Source of the DNA: Candidula unifasciata | Lineage: Eukaryota; Mollusca; Gastropoda; Stylommatophora; Geomitridae | Direction: 5' to 3' | NCBI GenBank assembly: GCA_905116865.2 | Contig: CAJHNH020002446.1 | Location: 1 to 64,000, forward strand | DNA length: 64,000 nucleotides | Part shown: one piece after another, positions 12,178 to 24,246 of the stretch | Layout: every line of letters starts with the position of its first letter | Position numbering within the stretch: the first letter of the stretch is position 1 | The notes under the pieces: model-generated | The model's database searches: none | Seen by the model: only the letters and a program-made list of their open reading frames with translations | Told to the model about the DNA's origin: nothing | Made by a program: the position numbers and the translations under genes

Positions 12178-12345
12178 CGGTGGATCTTACGTCCGTATCA
12201 TGGCTTTTTCTGTCCTTTTTTTTTCCGCTTTTGTTAAAAGCTAATCATAGTTGAAAATGTGTTAGTTGATATTATGTGAAAGTTTATCATTTTTTTTTTT
12301 TTTTTTTTGGTGGCTTCTGTGTGACATACCAAAATCTTTCAAAAA
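12178..12345 (+). repeat. Repeat H copy 2
   Basis: Second copy of the 10.5-kb repeat, interrupted by a T run of about 20 near 12,290-12,309. Confidence 0.5.
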
Positions 12346-12545
12346 GTTATAATTTCTAATGAAGTATTATCCTCATGTCAGAGCATCAACGAATTTCGTC
12401 ATCTGGTTAGAATGGAACAAAATCAGCCAGCAGCTAGAGTGTACTACACGAGAACATGATAAAATCAGGCTACAAGGCAAGCGGTTCATCAAGAAGAAGA
12501 TGAGTGGGGGCAGTAACAGAGACACTACAAACACGTAGTATGACA
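12346..12545 (+). repeat. Possible LINE C-terminal remnant
   Basis: A short reading near 12,395-12,440 resembles a LINE tail (RHLVRMEQNQPA, compare GHxxRM), followed by aagaagaagatga. Too short and decayed to classify. Confidence 0.3.
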
Positions 12546-12547
12546 TT

Positions 12548-12665
12548 TAGAAGTTAGTTGCGTAACCTTTACAGGACGTCGCAGAACCAACTCCAGTATT
12601 TTTGGCTGTTGCGGTTTTTCTAGGCAAATTTACGTCTATTAGTTTTTGACACATTAAGGCAAACC
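12548..12665 (-). repeat. SINE-C 3' fragment
   Basis: agttgcgtaacctttacagg, then gttgcggtttttctaggcaa, matches the 3' half of full SINE-C copies at 19.6, 24.2 and 32.5 kb. The tRNA-like head is missing. Confidence 0.7.
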
Positions 12666-12940
12666 TTTTGGCCAGAAGGAACAACAGGGGAACGTAAACT
12701 CTATGAACCACTGAATGAATTAACAACAACAGTGAAATTTATACAAGAGACAAAATTGCTGATACAGACAACTTATTTCAGGCAAACGAAAGAAGAAGAA
12801 GACGTCTAGTAGTTTGCCATTGTCATCTAAAAAGTACTCAGAGAGCGTGGGAAATGCCACCTAGTTTGTTCAGTTCCTATACTAATTTTTGGCTTGAACA
12901 CTAGTCCCCCATTTTTTTTTTTTTTTTACCTAAATCTATA

Positions 12941-13350
12941 AACCATGGCGTGAAAATATTTTGGCTCGGTACTGTGGATGTAAGTAAGTAGATAGGTTGT
13001 ACCCCACCAGGACGTCATACAGGCCATAAACACCTAGTGACACAAAGTGCCACAATGCGGATGAGGATCCCCCATGGAGAGGTCCTGGAAACCTCCTTCA
13101 GCCGGAAGGCATTATTTGCGGTTCGGCTAAAGCAAGGGTGAGCTTCAGAATAACTAAAAATTGCATCCCACATGGGACGACGATAACTACTATGGATATC
13201 GAAACCCTTCCATCTTGATTTCATGATAGATACCGTAAAGCAGGTAAATATGTGGCTTTTCTGCCTTCCTCCGAGTGTGAATTCGGACCATATAGAGTTG
13301 GTCACCCGGTCGCCGCGCAGCTGGTTTAACCAGTTTAGCTAGCGCAGGGC
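12941..13350 (-). repeat. SINE-B interrupted by repeat K
   Basis: The 3' end of SINE-B (aaccatgg...ggctcggtactgtggat) lies at 12,941-12,979. The rest, up to the tRNA-like head (gtcacccggtcgc...gctagcgcagggc), resumes at 13,189. The gap is filled by repeat K. Confidence 0.75.
12980..13188 (-). repeat. Repeat K inserted in SINE-B
   Basis: ttgtaccccaccaggacgtc, then gacacaaagtgccac, atgcggatgaggatc and gagaggtcctggaaacctcc match the complement of the intact K at 26.1 kb. Flanks show a near-perfect 9-bp duplication: actgtggat at 12,971 and actatggat at 13,189. Confidence 0.72.
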
Positions 13351-13454
13351 CACTTGTTCCTTTGGAATCTTTTCTGGATATTTAAACTGATTCGAATGTT
13401 CTATTTAGGATCTTTAACGTATATGGGTGTATTTATAGCCGACAGATTACATGT

Positions 13455-13662
13455 CAGCTTGGAGAGAATGGTTCCCCTGGGTGTAACCAGAGGGTCTGGC
13501 CGGCTTACTACACTAAGAGAAAAGGTAAGATGAACACAAAAAATGATTGCGATTGGTACCATTAGTAATCGAATTCAAGGCTGGCTGCTGGAGAGGGGGC
13601 CAAAGCGCGTATGGAATCGCTCTGAGTGCTGTGATGCTAATTCTTGACTCAACTCAACTCAG
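13455..13662 (+). repeat. RNH-LINE 3' end fragment
   Basis: cagagggtctggccggcttac, then ggctggctgctgga, ctgagtgctgtgatg and gactcaactcaactcag match the reverse complement of 52,365-52,600. Only the C-terminal tail and 3' repeats are present. Confidence 0.65.
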
Positions 13663-14008
13663 ATTACGTGTCATTATTTTGGTCTTTAGGCTCACTCAGG
13701 TAGCTAGGTCACACTCGGAGCATTGAGGCTACCTAAGGGCATTTTATATGGTGAATTACAGATGAGCAGAAGTTGTGAACGCCTGCCTCTACTGCCATAT
13801 AAAAATGTGTGCAAGCGAGAAAAGAACGATAGAGGTATTGAGGTGGATTCGTGGGGGGGAGGGGTGTGCTATGGACCGTGTTTCGTGAAGGGAGTAAATC
13901 GGGAAGGCATTGAGAGTGAGAGCAGAGATTATTGCAGAACGGATGAGAGCAGTTCGTCTGAGAAGAAACACACTAAATATATATGACAGCAACAAAAGTC
14001 ATGAGATA

Positions 14009-14285
14009 AGTAAAAAAAGTAAAGATCCCTTTTCACGCCTTTTGGCGCATCGGGCATATGGGCAGAGCGTCTCATATTTTTACAGACCATCAGCACTCGG
14101 TGGTGGTCAGCATTACGCCGGCTGTCTTTACTTTCCCAGGACAGCCCATCCTGGTACCCATTTTAGGCTGGGTCGACCTGCGACGTCCCATACCATGACA
14201 AAAATCCACGCAGCCTGCAGTGGGTTTCGATCGCGGCATGCTGGCTTACGAGTCGGACTCGCAACGCCTTAGCCACGGACGCCGC
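14009..14285 (-). repeat. SINE-A, full length, 14-bp target duplication
   Basis: A complete 277-bp copy on the minus strand: head gcggcgtccgtggctaaggc, B-box-like cgatcgaaaccc, body with cgacccagcc, acagccggcgtaatgctgac and tatgcccgatgcgcc, and end aagggatctttactttt. The exact direct repeat aaagtcatgagata flanks it at 13,995-14,008 and 14,286-14,299. Confidence 0.9.
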
Positions 14286-14501
14286 AAAGTCATGAGATAG
14301 CTTGCTCTAATTGGGGAAGACTTCGGTAATACGAGCCGGACTTGCTAGTTACACTCGCCATCGCCTTGGGCTCTGAATCACATATCTCATGATAGCACAA
14401 CATTACGCTGTCGGCTGAAAAGACGAAATGGTACGATCTAACTAAATAGTCTTACTAGATTTATTTTCATAACGTGCTTGTAATTAAAACATCCACGCAC
14501 T

Positions 14502-14502
<1 letters not shown>

Positions 14503-14555
<53 letters not shown>

Positions 14556-14640
14556 CACACATGTGCACACATCCATACGCACGCAGCACAGAATTAGAGA
14601 GAGAGAAAGGGGGAGAGAGAGAGGGGGGCGGGGGGTCTGT
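14503..14640. repeat. (AC)n and (GA)n microsatellites
   Basis: (AC)n at 14,503-14,553, then a purine-rich GA/GGG tract at 14,597-14,635. Confidence 0.9.
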
Positions 14641-15110
14641 AGTCACTAATTAAAAAAAGTGGTGAGATTCACATGTAATATTGTTTAGAGTTAATGTACC
14701 TAAATATATCTGGTAGACATGGGCATACAATCATGTAACTTCTGATGATAAAACACCGCGCCTCTGTAAAACACTATTATACAGTGTCACACTAGAATTA
14801 TCGCTCTCACATGTTACATTTAGCAACATTTTATAACGACACGAAATGTATTTCCGGCCTTGTTACTCCCACTTTATGTCTACAGCTGATATTTCTGTGG
14901 CTAATTTAAAAGTTGCTTGTGCATATATGGGCAATCATCATATGTTGAATGTAAAATATGGCCACAAGATGCCGATAATGACACAAACATAAATAGAGAT
15001 CAAAATAAACTATCTACCCATACACCGGGAAGTAATGAATCTGAGGGGCTGGATGCTTGCGTCTCTGCCTAAGCGTATTTAGTTCGAATCTGCATAGACA
15101 CAGATTTTAT
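14641..15110. other. No feature seen
   Basis: AT-rich sequence with no supported gene or repeat. Confidence 0.4.
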
Positions 15111-15112
15111 TT

Positions 15113-16945
15113 AAAACTAGCCGTACCCGGCCACGCGTTGCTGAAGCCCAGATTGGTGAAATTGAGAGGAAAGGAAATAGCCCTCAGCTAACAGTGTCTG
15201 TTATTCCCCCCCCCCCCGCCCCCCCCCCAATCCTCTCCCCTCGACCAAGTCATATCTCCCTCTCCGAAGGATTGAAAAATCATCCCTGGCGAAGTCATAT
15301 CTCCCTCTCCGAAGGATTGAAAAATCATCTATGGCGAAATCATTAAAACAGAAATAGTTAAGAAATTAGAACTTTAAAATAATATTTTAGGCTTTCTCAG
15401 CTAATTGTGTCGGTCACCCCCAACCCCCCCCCCCCCCCCCCCCCCACCCTCTTTCCACCAATCATATATCCCTCTCCGAAGAATTGAAAAATCATCACCT
15501 GGCAAATTATTAAAATAGAAATATTTAAGAAATGCGAACTTTAAAATAATATTTTAAGCTCTCTCAACTAACTGTGTCTGGCATACCCCACCCTCTTCCC
15601 CCCCCCCCCCCCCCCCGTCCCCCAATCATATCATCCTCTCCGAAGGATGAGAAAGTCACTATGTGACGAAATATTGTAACTAAATTGAGCTTGGCCTCCG
15701 TGTCCACCCAGACTTAAATAGGTAGCATTAACTTGTACTGAGAAGTCAATATGGCCAGTGTAACAGCTACCACACCACCCAACCAGTACCAGTACTACCA
15801 CCACCACCATCACAACAACAAAAACTGTCACTACAGTCTGTGTAGGTCGTTGTAGAAAAGAGGAGTTAGCGCCGCATGCTGTTGCCAAGGACTATATAGT
15901 TTAATTTTGACCCTGACATAGGAAAAAAAACTTCATCATGTAACCAGTGATGGAACCCACAGTAAAAAAAAAAGTACACTTTACTTACGAATAGTGGAGA
16001 AAAATACCCTGCACCCGTCATCTCTCCCTCTCCGAAGGAACGATTTTGAACTGACCTTGGCGTCTGTGTCCAACCAAACTAAACTGGACTGTAAGCCGTC
16101 TTAGTTAACAGTTTCGCCGAATAGTTTTTGATCGAGAAGCGTCGCGGGGAGGCTATTTGGGACAACTGAAATCGGATGTCTTCGGGCGAAAGGCGCAGAT
16201 ATCGCAGCCTAGCAGTAAACCACAACACAACGTGGCAACCACCTTTTTAAGGCAAAAAGAACAATTATCACCCAGCGGGGAATTGAACACCCGTCACCCG
16301 CTTGAAGGATGGAATACTTACAACTATACTACTGAAGACTGAAGAGTTTAGTTCAGATATCGCAGCCTAGCTGTAAACCACAACACAACGTGCCAACGGC
16401 CCTCTCGAGGGCGAACGAAGATTACCCGTGACATGACCATTGAGCATCACGTCGCCGCTGTTACAGGCTAGCTGTAAACCTTAAAACCGAAAAAAGCGTA
16501 GATATCGCAGCCTAGCCATAAACCGCAACACAACGTGCCAGCCGCCCAGTTAAGGGCTAAAAAAAAAATTAAATCACCTAGCGGGAAATCGAACGAGGGT
16601 CACCCGCATGATAGGCAGTATAGTTACAACTACACTACCAAACACTCTAGCAGATAGTGGAAATGAAATTATATAGTAATGCAAAGTTCAATAAGAGCTC
16701 AGCAGTCAAAATTAGCCAATCAACTAAAAACCAATCCGGGCCGGCAACGAAACAAATAATGATTTGACCATTGCTAAAGCAACGTCGTTCGTGGTTTGTG
16801 CGATTTTCTGATTTTAAAAAATCACACTTTGAGTCAAAGGCAACGTTGTGTGAAAATTTTAAAGCAATCTGTTCAGCAGTTTCCTAGTCTATAGTTAACA
16901 AACACGGAGAATCACTATTTTTATCAATATAGATAAAATAAAAAA
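15113..16945. repeat. Mosaic repeat block with internal tandem units (includes SINE-M heads)
   Basis: Opens with aaactagccgtacccggcc and closes with a word set (aaagcaatctgttcagcag, ctatagttaacaaacacg, tatagataaaa) that resembles terminal parts of a repeat type widespread in animal genomes; its class is not settled here. Inside are about three units of roughly 165 bp (tccctctccgaaggattg...aaaatcat) separated by long C runs. Then follow three units starting gatatcgcagcctag (16,197; 16,357; 16,501). Two of these carry reverse-strand tRNA-like heads at 16,257-16,340 (Gly/Asp-tRNA-like, with ttcaattcccc) and 16,575-16,645 (ttcgatttccc). Confidence 0.5.
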
Positions 16946-16959
16946 TAATTTCAGGCTCC

Positions 16960-17310
16960 AAGGCGTAAACAGTTTAACACGGGTACCAGGAAATTTCATA
17001 ACAAATGAAGGCAGCCAGCGTTATATAGACCACATCATCATTTGAGTGCAGACTGGCTTATGCAAATTCGTACCCAGCATCATGTAATTGTTCGTAGATT
17101 CGGGACATGAAGGAACTATACTTTTTTTTAAAATAAATTTAATTTGGTTTCCAGCTCGACCCAATTTAAATGGGTATCAGGTAAAGTTCCTGGAAAGTAA
17201 AGGCGACCTCCTTGATGCTGATCACATCACCAGCTGAGTGCTGATTGGTCTATAAAATATACGTTTAGCCCTTTATGCCCAGTATGCCTAGAGGCGTGAA
17301 CAAATATGTT
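16960..17310 (+). repeat. SINE-D body fragments
   Basis: The stretch 17,140-17,310 has cagctcgaccca, ggtatcaggtaaagttcctgg, gctgagtgctgattggtc, ccctttatgcccag and gaggcgtgaac, the SINE-D 3' half without a head. 16,960-17,110 is a weaker, older copy (gggtaccagga, tttgagtgcagactgg). Confidence 0.6.
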
Positions 17311-17457
17311 TTACTTGGTTTGATAGTTACCATGTAACTGATGGCCAAATTGCTTGCAACGGGTTCTTATTTTGTATATTTTACTCATACACCTGCCAGA
17401 ATAGTTATAAGCTCGGCTCATTCAGACATCAACTGAAATTTGTAAAGTAATTTCTTC

Positions 17458-17797
17458 TTCTTCTTCTTTAGCATTCAGAGCCCTTGAGGTTCATTGCTGC
17501 AGATATCACACCCCTCCATTCATCTCTCTGGTTGGCTCTCTCTTTCAAGTTGGTGACACCAAGTGTTTGCAGGTCTCTCTGGATATTATCTCTCCATCGT
17601 CTTCTTGGTCTGCCTCGTGGTCTACTGCCATTCATCTCCCTGGTGTATACAGTTTTTACTTCTCTGTCATCTGAATTTCTTTTAATGTGTCCCAACCATC
17701 TGTTAGCTCTCATGATGCCAGGGATCAGTGGTGATTTCTTCAGATTATGAATTTCGTCGTTGATTCTCACTCTCCATTACCCGCTGTTTGCATCTTT
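17458..17797 (-). pseudogene. LINE-b C-terminal part (left piece, split by LINE-a)
   Basis: Minus-strand frame reads NDEIHNLKKSPLIPG, then WLGHIKR, DDREVKTVY and NGSRPRGRPRRRWRDN, then QRDEWRGVI, and ends in (GAA)n. This is a common C-terminus of RTE-like LINEs. It matches 45,578-46,000 closely. The rest of the element is displaced to 19,406-19,490 by the LINE-a insertion, with gcatcttt duplicated at 17,790-17,797 and 19,406-19,413. Confidence 0.82.
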
Positions 17798-19405
17798 CTT
17801 CTTCTTCTTCTGCCTTTCTATCCCCCAATGGAGCATAGGCCCTCACGCCAAGTCGTTCTATCCTTCGCCATTGCATGGAGCTCTCCTCATGTCCTCCCAA
17901 TCTTTCTAACCTCGTTCTCCAGCTCTCTTCTCCATGTGTTTTTTTTTTTTTTTTGGCCTTCCTTTATTCCTATGCCCCTGTGGGTTCCAATGCAAAGACA
18001 TTCTAGTTATGCTGTTCTCATGTTTTCTCAGTGTGTGCCCTATCCAACGCCAGCGTCTTTTCCTCACTTCCTGATCCACTGGAGCCTGTTTAGTTCTCTC
18101 CCAAAGTTCTACATTAGTTATTCTATCATACCATTTTATTCCCTCTATTCTGCGCAGGCACCAGTTAATGAATGTCTGTAGTTTATTAGTAATTGCCTTG
18201 GTTGTTCTCCATGTTTCCGCCCCATACAATAGTACTGATTTGACATTAGAATTAAAAATTTTTAGCTTAGTATTTCTTTTAATTTCTGTTGACCTCCACA
18301 AATTCCCTAGTGCTATGAAAGCCCCTCTTGCCTTTTGTATTCTTATTTTAATATCTCTATCAGTTCCTCCATCTTTATCTACATTACTGCCTAAATAGGT
18401 GTACGACTCCACGTCTTGGAGTGGGGTGCCATTAAGAGAAACCACATTACTATTTGCCTGATTTATTCTCATTATCTTTGTCTTTCCTTTATGGATTTTC
18501 AGACCAAGCTGCTTGATCTCGCATTAAGTATATTTAATTTATCTTGCATCTGATTCCGTGAATGGGACAGAAGAGCAATATTATCAGCGAAGTCCAGATC
18601 ATCAAGCTGTTTTGTAGGTGTCCACTGAATTCCATTCTTGGTGTTAGCAGTTACTGTTTTCATAGTCCAGTCTATAGCCAGTAAAAATAAGAGAGGCGAC
18701 AAAAGACATCCCTGTCGCACACCTGTTTTTATTTCAAATGCATCTGTTAACTTTCCCTCATGAAGAACTCGACATTTAATGTCTTTATATGTTGCCTTTA
18801 CTAAGTTGATAATTTTCTGTGGGATTCCATAGTGCCACATCAATTTCCAGAGAGATTCCATATCTATGCTGTCAAATGCTTTTTCATAGTCTATAAATCC
18901 AATGTAAAGTGGTGAGTTCAGTTCAATGCTTTGCTCTATTATAATACGTAATGTGGCTATCTGATCAGTACAGGATCTGTTTGACCGAAAACCTGCCTGC
19001 TCATCTCTTAGCGTTTTATCAATAGCATCTTTTAATCTTTCCAAAATAATTCTACTTAATATTTTTCCAGGAACTGACAGCAACATAATTCCTCTATAGT
19101 TTTCACACTCCTGTAGATCACTTTTTTTTTGGGCAGTTTCACAAGATATCCTTCTCTCCAGTCTGCTGGTATTTCTTCGGTCTCCCAGACTTTACTGAAT
19201 AATCTATGTAGCAATTCTGTTGATGTGTTTATGTTGGCCCTGATGGCTTCAGCTGGGATACCGTCTGGGCCTGTCGCATTTCCATCCCTGAGAAGATTTA
19301 TAGCTTTCCTAATTTCCACTTTGGATGGTATTTCACAGTTGATATCCAGTTCCATCTCTAAAGGCTGGATATCTGGGGGAACCTCTGGGCCTGGTCTATT
19401 TTGAA
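17798..19405 (-). pseudogene. LINE-a, 5'-truncated, inserted in LINE-b
   Basis: 1,608 bp on the minus strand. Reverse transcriptase blocks appear in order: ATGPDGIPAEAI, DEQAGFRSNRSC, FIDYEKAFDSID, GVRQGCLLSPLLF and LDFADNIALL. The catalytic FADD reads FADN, so one metal-binding Asp is lost. The C-terminal domain follows ([48 protein letters not shown]), of the type catalogued as DUF6451. It ends in (GAA)n at 17,798-17,815. Frameshifts lie at the T run near 19,120 and near 18,490. The 8-bp duplication gcatcttt on both sides defines the ends exactly. Confidence 0.88.
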
Positions 19406-19500
19406 GCATCTTTATTGGGCCAAACAATTCGTCGTAAGACTCTGTTTTCGAAAGCCTGTAGTAAGGCTTCATCTCTTTTAGTTGTGCTGTAATTAACCTA
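19406..19500 (-). pseudogene. LINE-b right piece displaced by LINE-a
   Basis: ttgggccaaacaattcgtcg, then ctctgttttcgaaagcctg and aaggcttcatctcttttagt, match 45,930-46,000 of the other LINE-b copy, where the two pieces are contiguous. A reading frame that runs from here into LINE-a is a chimera of two elements. Confidence 0.8.
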
Positions 19501-19586
19501 TCAATATTGATTTCCATTGAAGTACACTCAAGACACGACAGAAATGCGTAGGCATGGAGCTTCATTCCGCCCTGCACAGCTACAGT

Positions 19587-19820
19587 TAATTAGTTGCGTA
19601 TCCTTTTCAGGACGTTGCAGAACCAACCCCAGCATGTTTTGGCTGTTGTGGTTTTTCTAGGCAAAGTTTGCGTTCAAAAGTTTGCCATTGCTTTTTGAAT
19701 GGCCGTCCCTAAATATCACTGTCGAAAACAACGCAAGGCGAAAAATGGCCTGCAGCTGGGATCAAACCCGGCACCCCGGCATTACCAAGCGGGTTCACAG
19801 TGCTTAAGCCACAGACGCCG
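19587..19820 (-). repeat. SINE-C, full length, 11-bp target duplication
   Basis: 234 bp. The minus-strand head carries gtggcttaagc and the B-box-like gggtttgatcccagc. The body has aacgcaaggcg-type and ttgccattgc blocks, and the end is acgcaactaatt. The duplication acagctacagt lies at 19,576-19,586 and 19,821-19,831. Confidence 0.88.
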
Positions 19821-19884
19821 ACAGCTACAGTATCAGCTGGGGGAGGGAGGGAGGCGGGCTTTTTAATGTTTCATTTGTAAACAA

Positions 19885-20145
19885 GTTTTGAAAAAAACTT
19901 GGCAGTCCTAGTAAAATCTCCAAGCTTGCAAAGTGTAAATACAGAAGGCAGCGGTCAGGTGTGAGAACACTAAAGGACTCACGCCAGAACTGCCGCTTTT
20001 CTAGAATCACCATTTTTGTCTACTGACATAATGTTAAATATTTGTTCGGTATTGCTAAGGTTGTATTATGAACATAATATTGATATACTGATATTATGTT
20101 TCTATTGAAAAGATTATGTTATGAACACAGTCGTTAGTCATTAGT
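19885..20145 (-). repeat. Left arm of inverted repeat
   Basis: gtaaaatctccaagcttgc, aactgccgcttttctagaatc, ttgctaaggttgtattatg and ttatgttatgaacacagtcg are matched in reverse complement and the same order at 21,575-21,835. Identity is moderate, with small indels. Confidence 0.65.
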
Positions 20146-20204
20146 GGTGGTTCTAACAATACTGCAGACGGGTCGCTCCAAAACTTCGCCTTCAGTAGTA
20201 TTAG

Positions 20205-20410
20205 GCATACATCGCTAGACCTGCCTGTTGGGTGACGTAATCAACAGCAGGCCGTCTACCTCGACTACCCCGGACATTATCTTGTATCCATGTAAGGATG
20301 GGTCAACTTGGGAGCCAGGTCCTTTTTGAAGAAAGTTCACCTGCGTTCGGATTTGAACCGGCGATTTTCGGATCCACAAGTAAAAGTCTAGCCGCTACAT
20401 CACGGCGGTT
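20205..20410 (-). repeat. SINE-D, diverged
   Basis: The reverse strand gives a head with gtgatgtagcggctagac and B-box-like cggttcaaatcc, then cttggctccc-type body, gacccatcctta and the ggccgtc/tgattacgtcacccaac region. The layout follows the 11.4-kb copy. Confidence 0.55.
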
Positions 20411-21120
20411 TCTATCACTACCAAAAGTCTTCTATAGCTATTCTAAGATTTTAATAACACTGGTGGATTAAGTCGACGAGGAAAAGAAGTGTTTGCGCAA
20501 ATATCATTGCTCAGAATAAGTGAAGGCCAAATCAATATTTCACATCCTAACAGCAGTATCTGTTACAGAACTCATTTTGCAACCCTTCTAATAAACAGAA
20601 GGCCTTATCAGTACTAGTATTATACTACTGTCGTCAAGCCTACAATAACACTGATACTCCTATAGCGTGTCTATGCAGGGTGTGTGTGTGTGTGTTATTT
20701 TTTTTCCCTTAAGTTTCACTACACTATGTAGGCAGAACAAATCTGAAGAACCCATGTATATGACATTATCCAAAACACTATACTAAAATGTAATTAAATT
20801 AATTACGATAGTCACTGCTTTGGTCTAATGTCCTCTTTGTGAAGCTGGAAAGTAACAATGAAATACGTATTATTACAAGTCTTAAAAATGCCCACCGCAG
20901 CGGGTTTCAAGACATGACTTTCCAGGTCTCTTCATATCCTCAGATACCTTCTGCAACGTGTGTGTTGTTATTTCTTGAATAGTAATTCTGATTGCTTCCA
21001 TTTATGACATCACTGAGGGCATCGAGTTACCCCAGCAGACGATAACCATTTTCTGCATATTGCTTCACGTTTGACTGTGGGGCACGTTTTTGATGAAGTT
21101 GTGTATTTCGTTTATTCTAA
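20411..21120. other. No feature seen
   Basis: AT-rich DNA without supported genes. A short (TG)n occurs near 20,680. Confidence 0.4.
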
Positions 21121-21124
21121 ATAC

Positions 21125-21850
21125 AAAGCGTAGTGAGACTTTTAAAACACCCTGTAGCAATAGCACAAGTTTATTAGTCCTTCAACATTATGTTCGTACT
21201 GCAACCTTATCAAAATCAACATTTAAACAGCATATCTACACTATGCTCATAATACAGCCTTTTTGCTACCTACATTTTTTAAATATATCATTTTCTTATT
21301 CATCAAGCAGCCAGTTACTTTCAGGATGGCATTTACATGTGTGGGTGCAGTTACGGCACTTGTGACTGACCGTTTGTGTCGAAAGTGAGCTGTAATTCCG
21401 GTGTGGGATTGTTAGTGTTGGCACATCTAACTTATTCCTTTTCATTTTACCTGTGCAAGCTGCAAGATTTTGTCAGGACTTACAAATTTATGATGGACAA
21501 TTTGTGTGATTTCCACTGGCTCCGAAATGGAGCAGTTATGACTCCACCCGGTTGCAGTGTGGTTAGAACTTCGACTAATGCCTAACGACTATGTTCATAA
21601 CATAATCTTATCAATAGCTAAATAAATCAGTGTATCAATATTATGTTCATAATACAACCTTAGCAAGACCCCACAAAAAATTATCAACATTATATCATTA
21701 GAACAAAAGTTTTGATTCTAGAAATGCTGCAGTTTTGACGTGGGACCCTTGGTGTTGGCACATCTGGTCCTTGTCTTATTTATTTTCACTTTGCGTGTGC
21801 AAGCTTCTAGATTTTGTCAGTACTGGCAATGTTTTTTGGTTTGTTAGCTT
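21125..21850 (+). repeat. Two direct units including right arm of inverted repeat
   Basis: Two related units are spaced about 336 bp apart: ttgttagtgttggcacatct at 21,409 and cttggtgttggcacatctgg at 21,745. Each continues through tgcaagct-type and gattttgtcag blocks. The stretch 21,575-21,835 is the reverse complement of 19,885-20,145. AT-rich, non-coding, class unknown. Confidence 0.55.
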
Positions 21851-22660
<810 letters not shown>

Positions 22661-22961
22661 CACCCCCAAACAGGTGTCTTAACTGGGCATATCTATCGTA
22701 CAACCTGAAATCCACAACTATGGAAATGGACAGAATTTATATCAAACCAGTGAAATGGCACCATAGGTTACAGAAATGTATACTAACCAAGCATAGGTCG
22801 AATAACACACACAGCAACAATTTAAAAACACAATAGACCATAATGCTTTTTCTAGAATTCACAAACATTTAAGAAAGAGATTTGATTGGTAGGTTCCATG
22901 GTGTTACACGTCTTTCATATAAATAAACAGAGGGGGGACCCTGGAGTCCGTAGAATTTGCA

Positions 22962-22963
22962 TA

Positions 22964-23047
<84 letters not shown>
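22962..23047. repeat. (TA)n microsatellite 2
   Basis: About 85 bp of nearly pure TA, some 450 bp from the first TA tract. Confidence 0.95.
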
Positions 23048-23052
<5 letters not shown>

Positions 23053-23304
23053 GTACCCTTGAAAGTTTTTGAGAAAAAAAAAGATTACAGAAGTTAAAAT
23101 GGAGTAGAGGAGTCTTATGTGATGTTCAACATTACATCAGAATTTTGAAGAGATCCCATAAAAATATAAGACAGTGTTCATATGGCCAATTAAAATTGAT
23201 GAGGTTCAGATATTTAACGTTTGAGGAGATTAGATTATAGATTTGACAGCACTTCAAGAAACTGCCAATTACTCCATTTTTTTTTTTTTTTTTTTATACT
23301 GCTT

Positions 23305-23500
23305 GTGTAGGCAGGAAGGGGAAGGTGATCTTTGAGGCTAAGAATTAAGGCCGCATGGATAGTACTGTCGCCACAGACTGTGCAGGTACGGATTTATTAA
23401 TGTCTAAACAAAACAAAAACAAAATACTAATCCTTGTAGATGTTTTAAACCCGGGTCTCTCACGAGAGTGCCCAGCGAAATATTTCAGGAGGCATTTGTT
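23305..23500 (+). repeat. Repeat N copy 1
   Basis: tgtcgccacagactgtgcag and cccgggtctctcacgagag align with tatcgccaccgactgtgcaa and gccgggtctccttcacgag at 28,365-28,565. Two copies, same orientation, diverged. Confidence 0.4.
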
Positions 23501-24236
23501 TTAACGTGTTACCAGTTGTAAAATCCAGGAGATCGCGCAGGGCCAATGCTTAGTCTTGTAACACTATCAATTGAAGTTTTGTGCGCATAATGGCTGCCAA
23601 GGGGTTACAACTACTCCTAATGTCAGGTAATACAATACTGATGTGTGTGTGTGCTCGCGTGTGCTGTGTGCGTGTATGTGTGTATGTGTGTGTATGTGTG
23701 TGCGTTTTCTTTAATCTGGACTCCGCTGATGACATGTCTCTCCTATCTCTCGCATGACATTAGATGCAAGAAAAACTAGACATACTTGATGAGAGATCAT
23801 AACACCTATGGCTGAAAAATTCCTAAACCAAAGACTAAGATAATGATAATAACCCAGGCAAAGGCATTCCAACTTCTTTTGGTAATAGCCCAGTCCAACT
23901 TTTTGACTAACACATATATTTCTACTTGGGGATTCTAGCGCTCTATTTATGTTGACATCTTTCCATGACATGAATAATTGGATGTTCAGAAACAGATCTC
24001 GTTGTTTTCCATCTGTCTCCCCATTTCATCTAGATGTCGCAGTGTGAACATAGGTATTTTAGTCAAAATTCCAAAAAGATTAAGAAAATATGAAGCCTGT
24101 ATAACTCCGTATATGTTGAAACTTTTATCTCAATGAAATCCGCTGACCGTTGTCTTGTGATATTTTATGTTCGAATTAAAGGATACAACGTCTCTACAAA
24201 TAAACAAAGGCGAACGTGGTTGCTTGTCCGTTTTCA
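23501..24236. other. No gene seen; short GT-rich tract
   Basis: An impure (GT)n lies at 23,641-23,704; otherwise nothing recognised. Confidence 0.4.
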
Positions 24237-24246
24237 CGACTGTAAA

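Noticed and set aside
16257..16340. Functional tRNA gene
   Set aside because: The tRNA-like sequence has a damaged acceptor and anticodon arm and is part of a repeated unit; it is a SINE or pseudo-tRNA head. The same holds for the heads of SINE-A, B, C, D and G.
17747..18181. Hydrophobic plus-strand frames at 17,484-17,750 and 17,747-18,181
   Set aside because: Antisense to LINE coding sequence with clear RT and C-terminal motifs on the minus strand.
19056..19577. 173-codon frame as a single gene
   Set aside because: It crosses the LINE-a/LINE-b junction at 19,405/19,406 and is a chimera of two retroelements.
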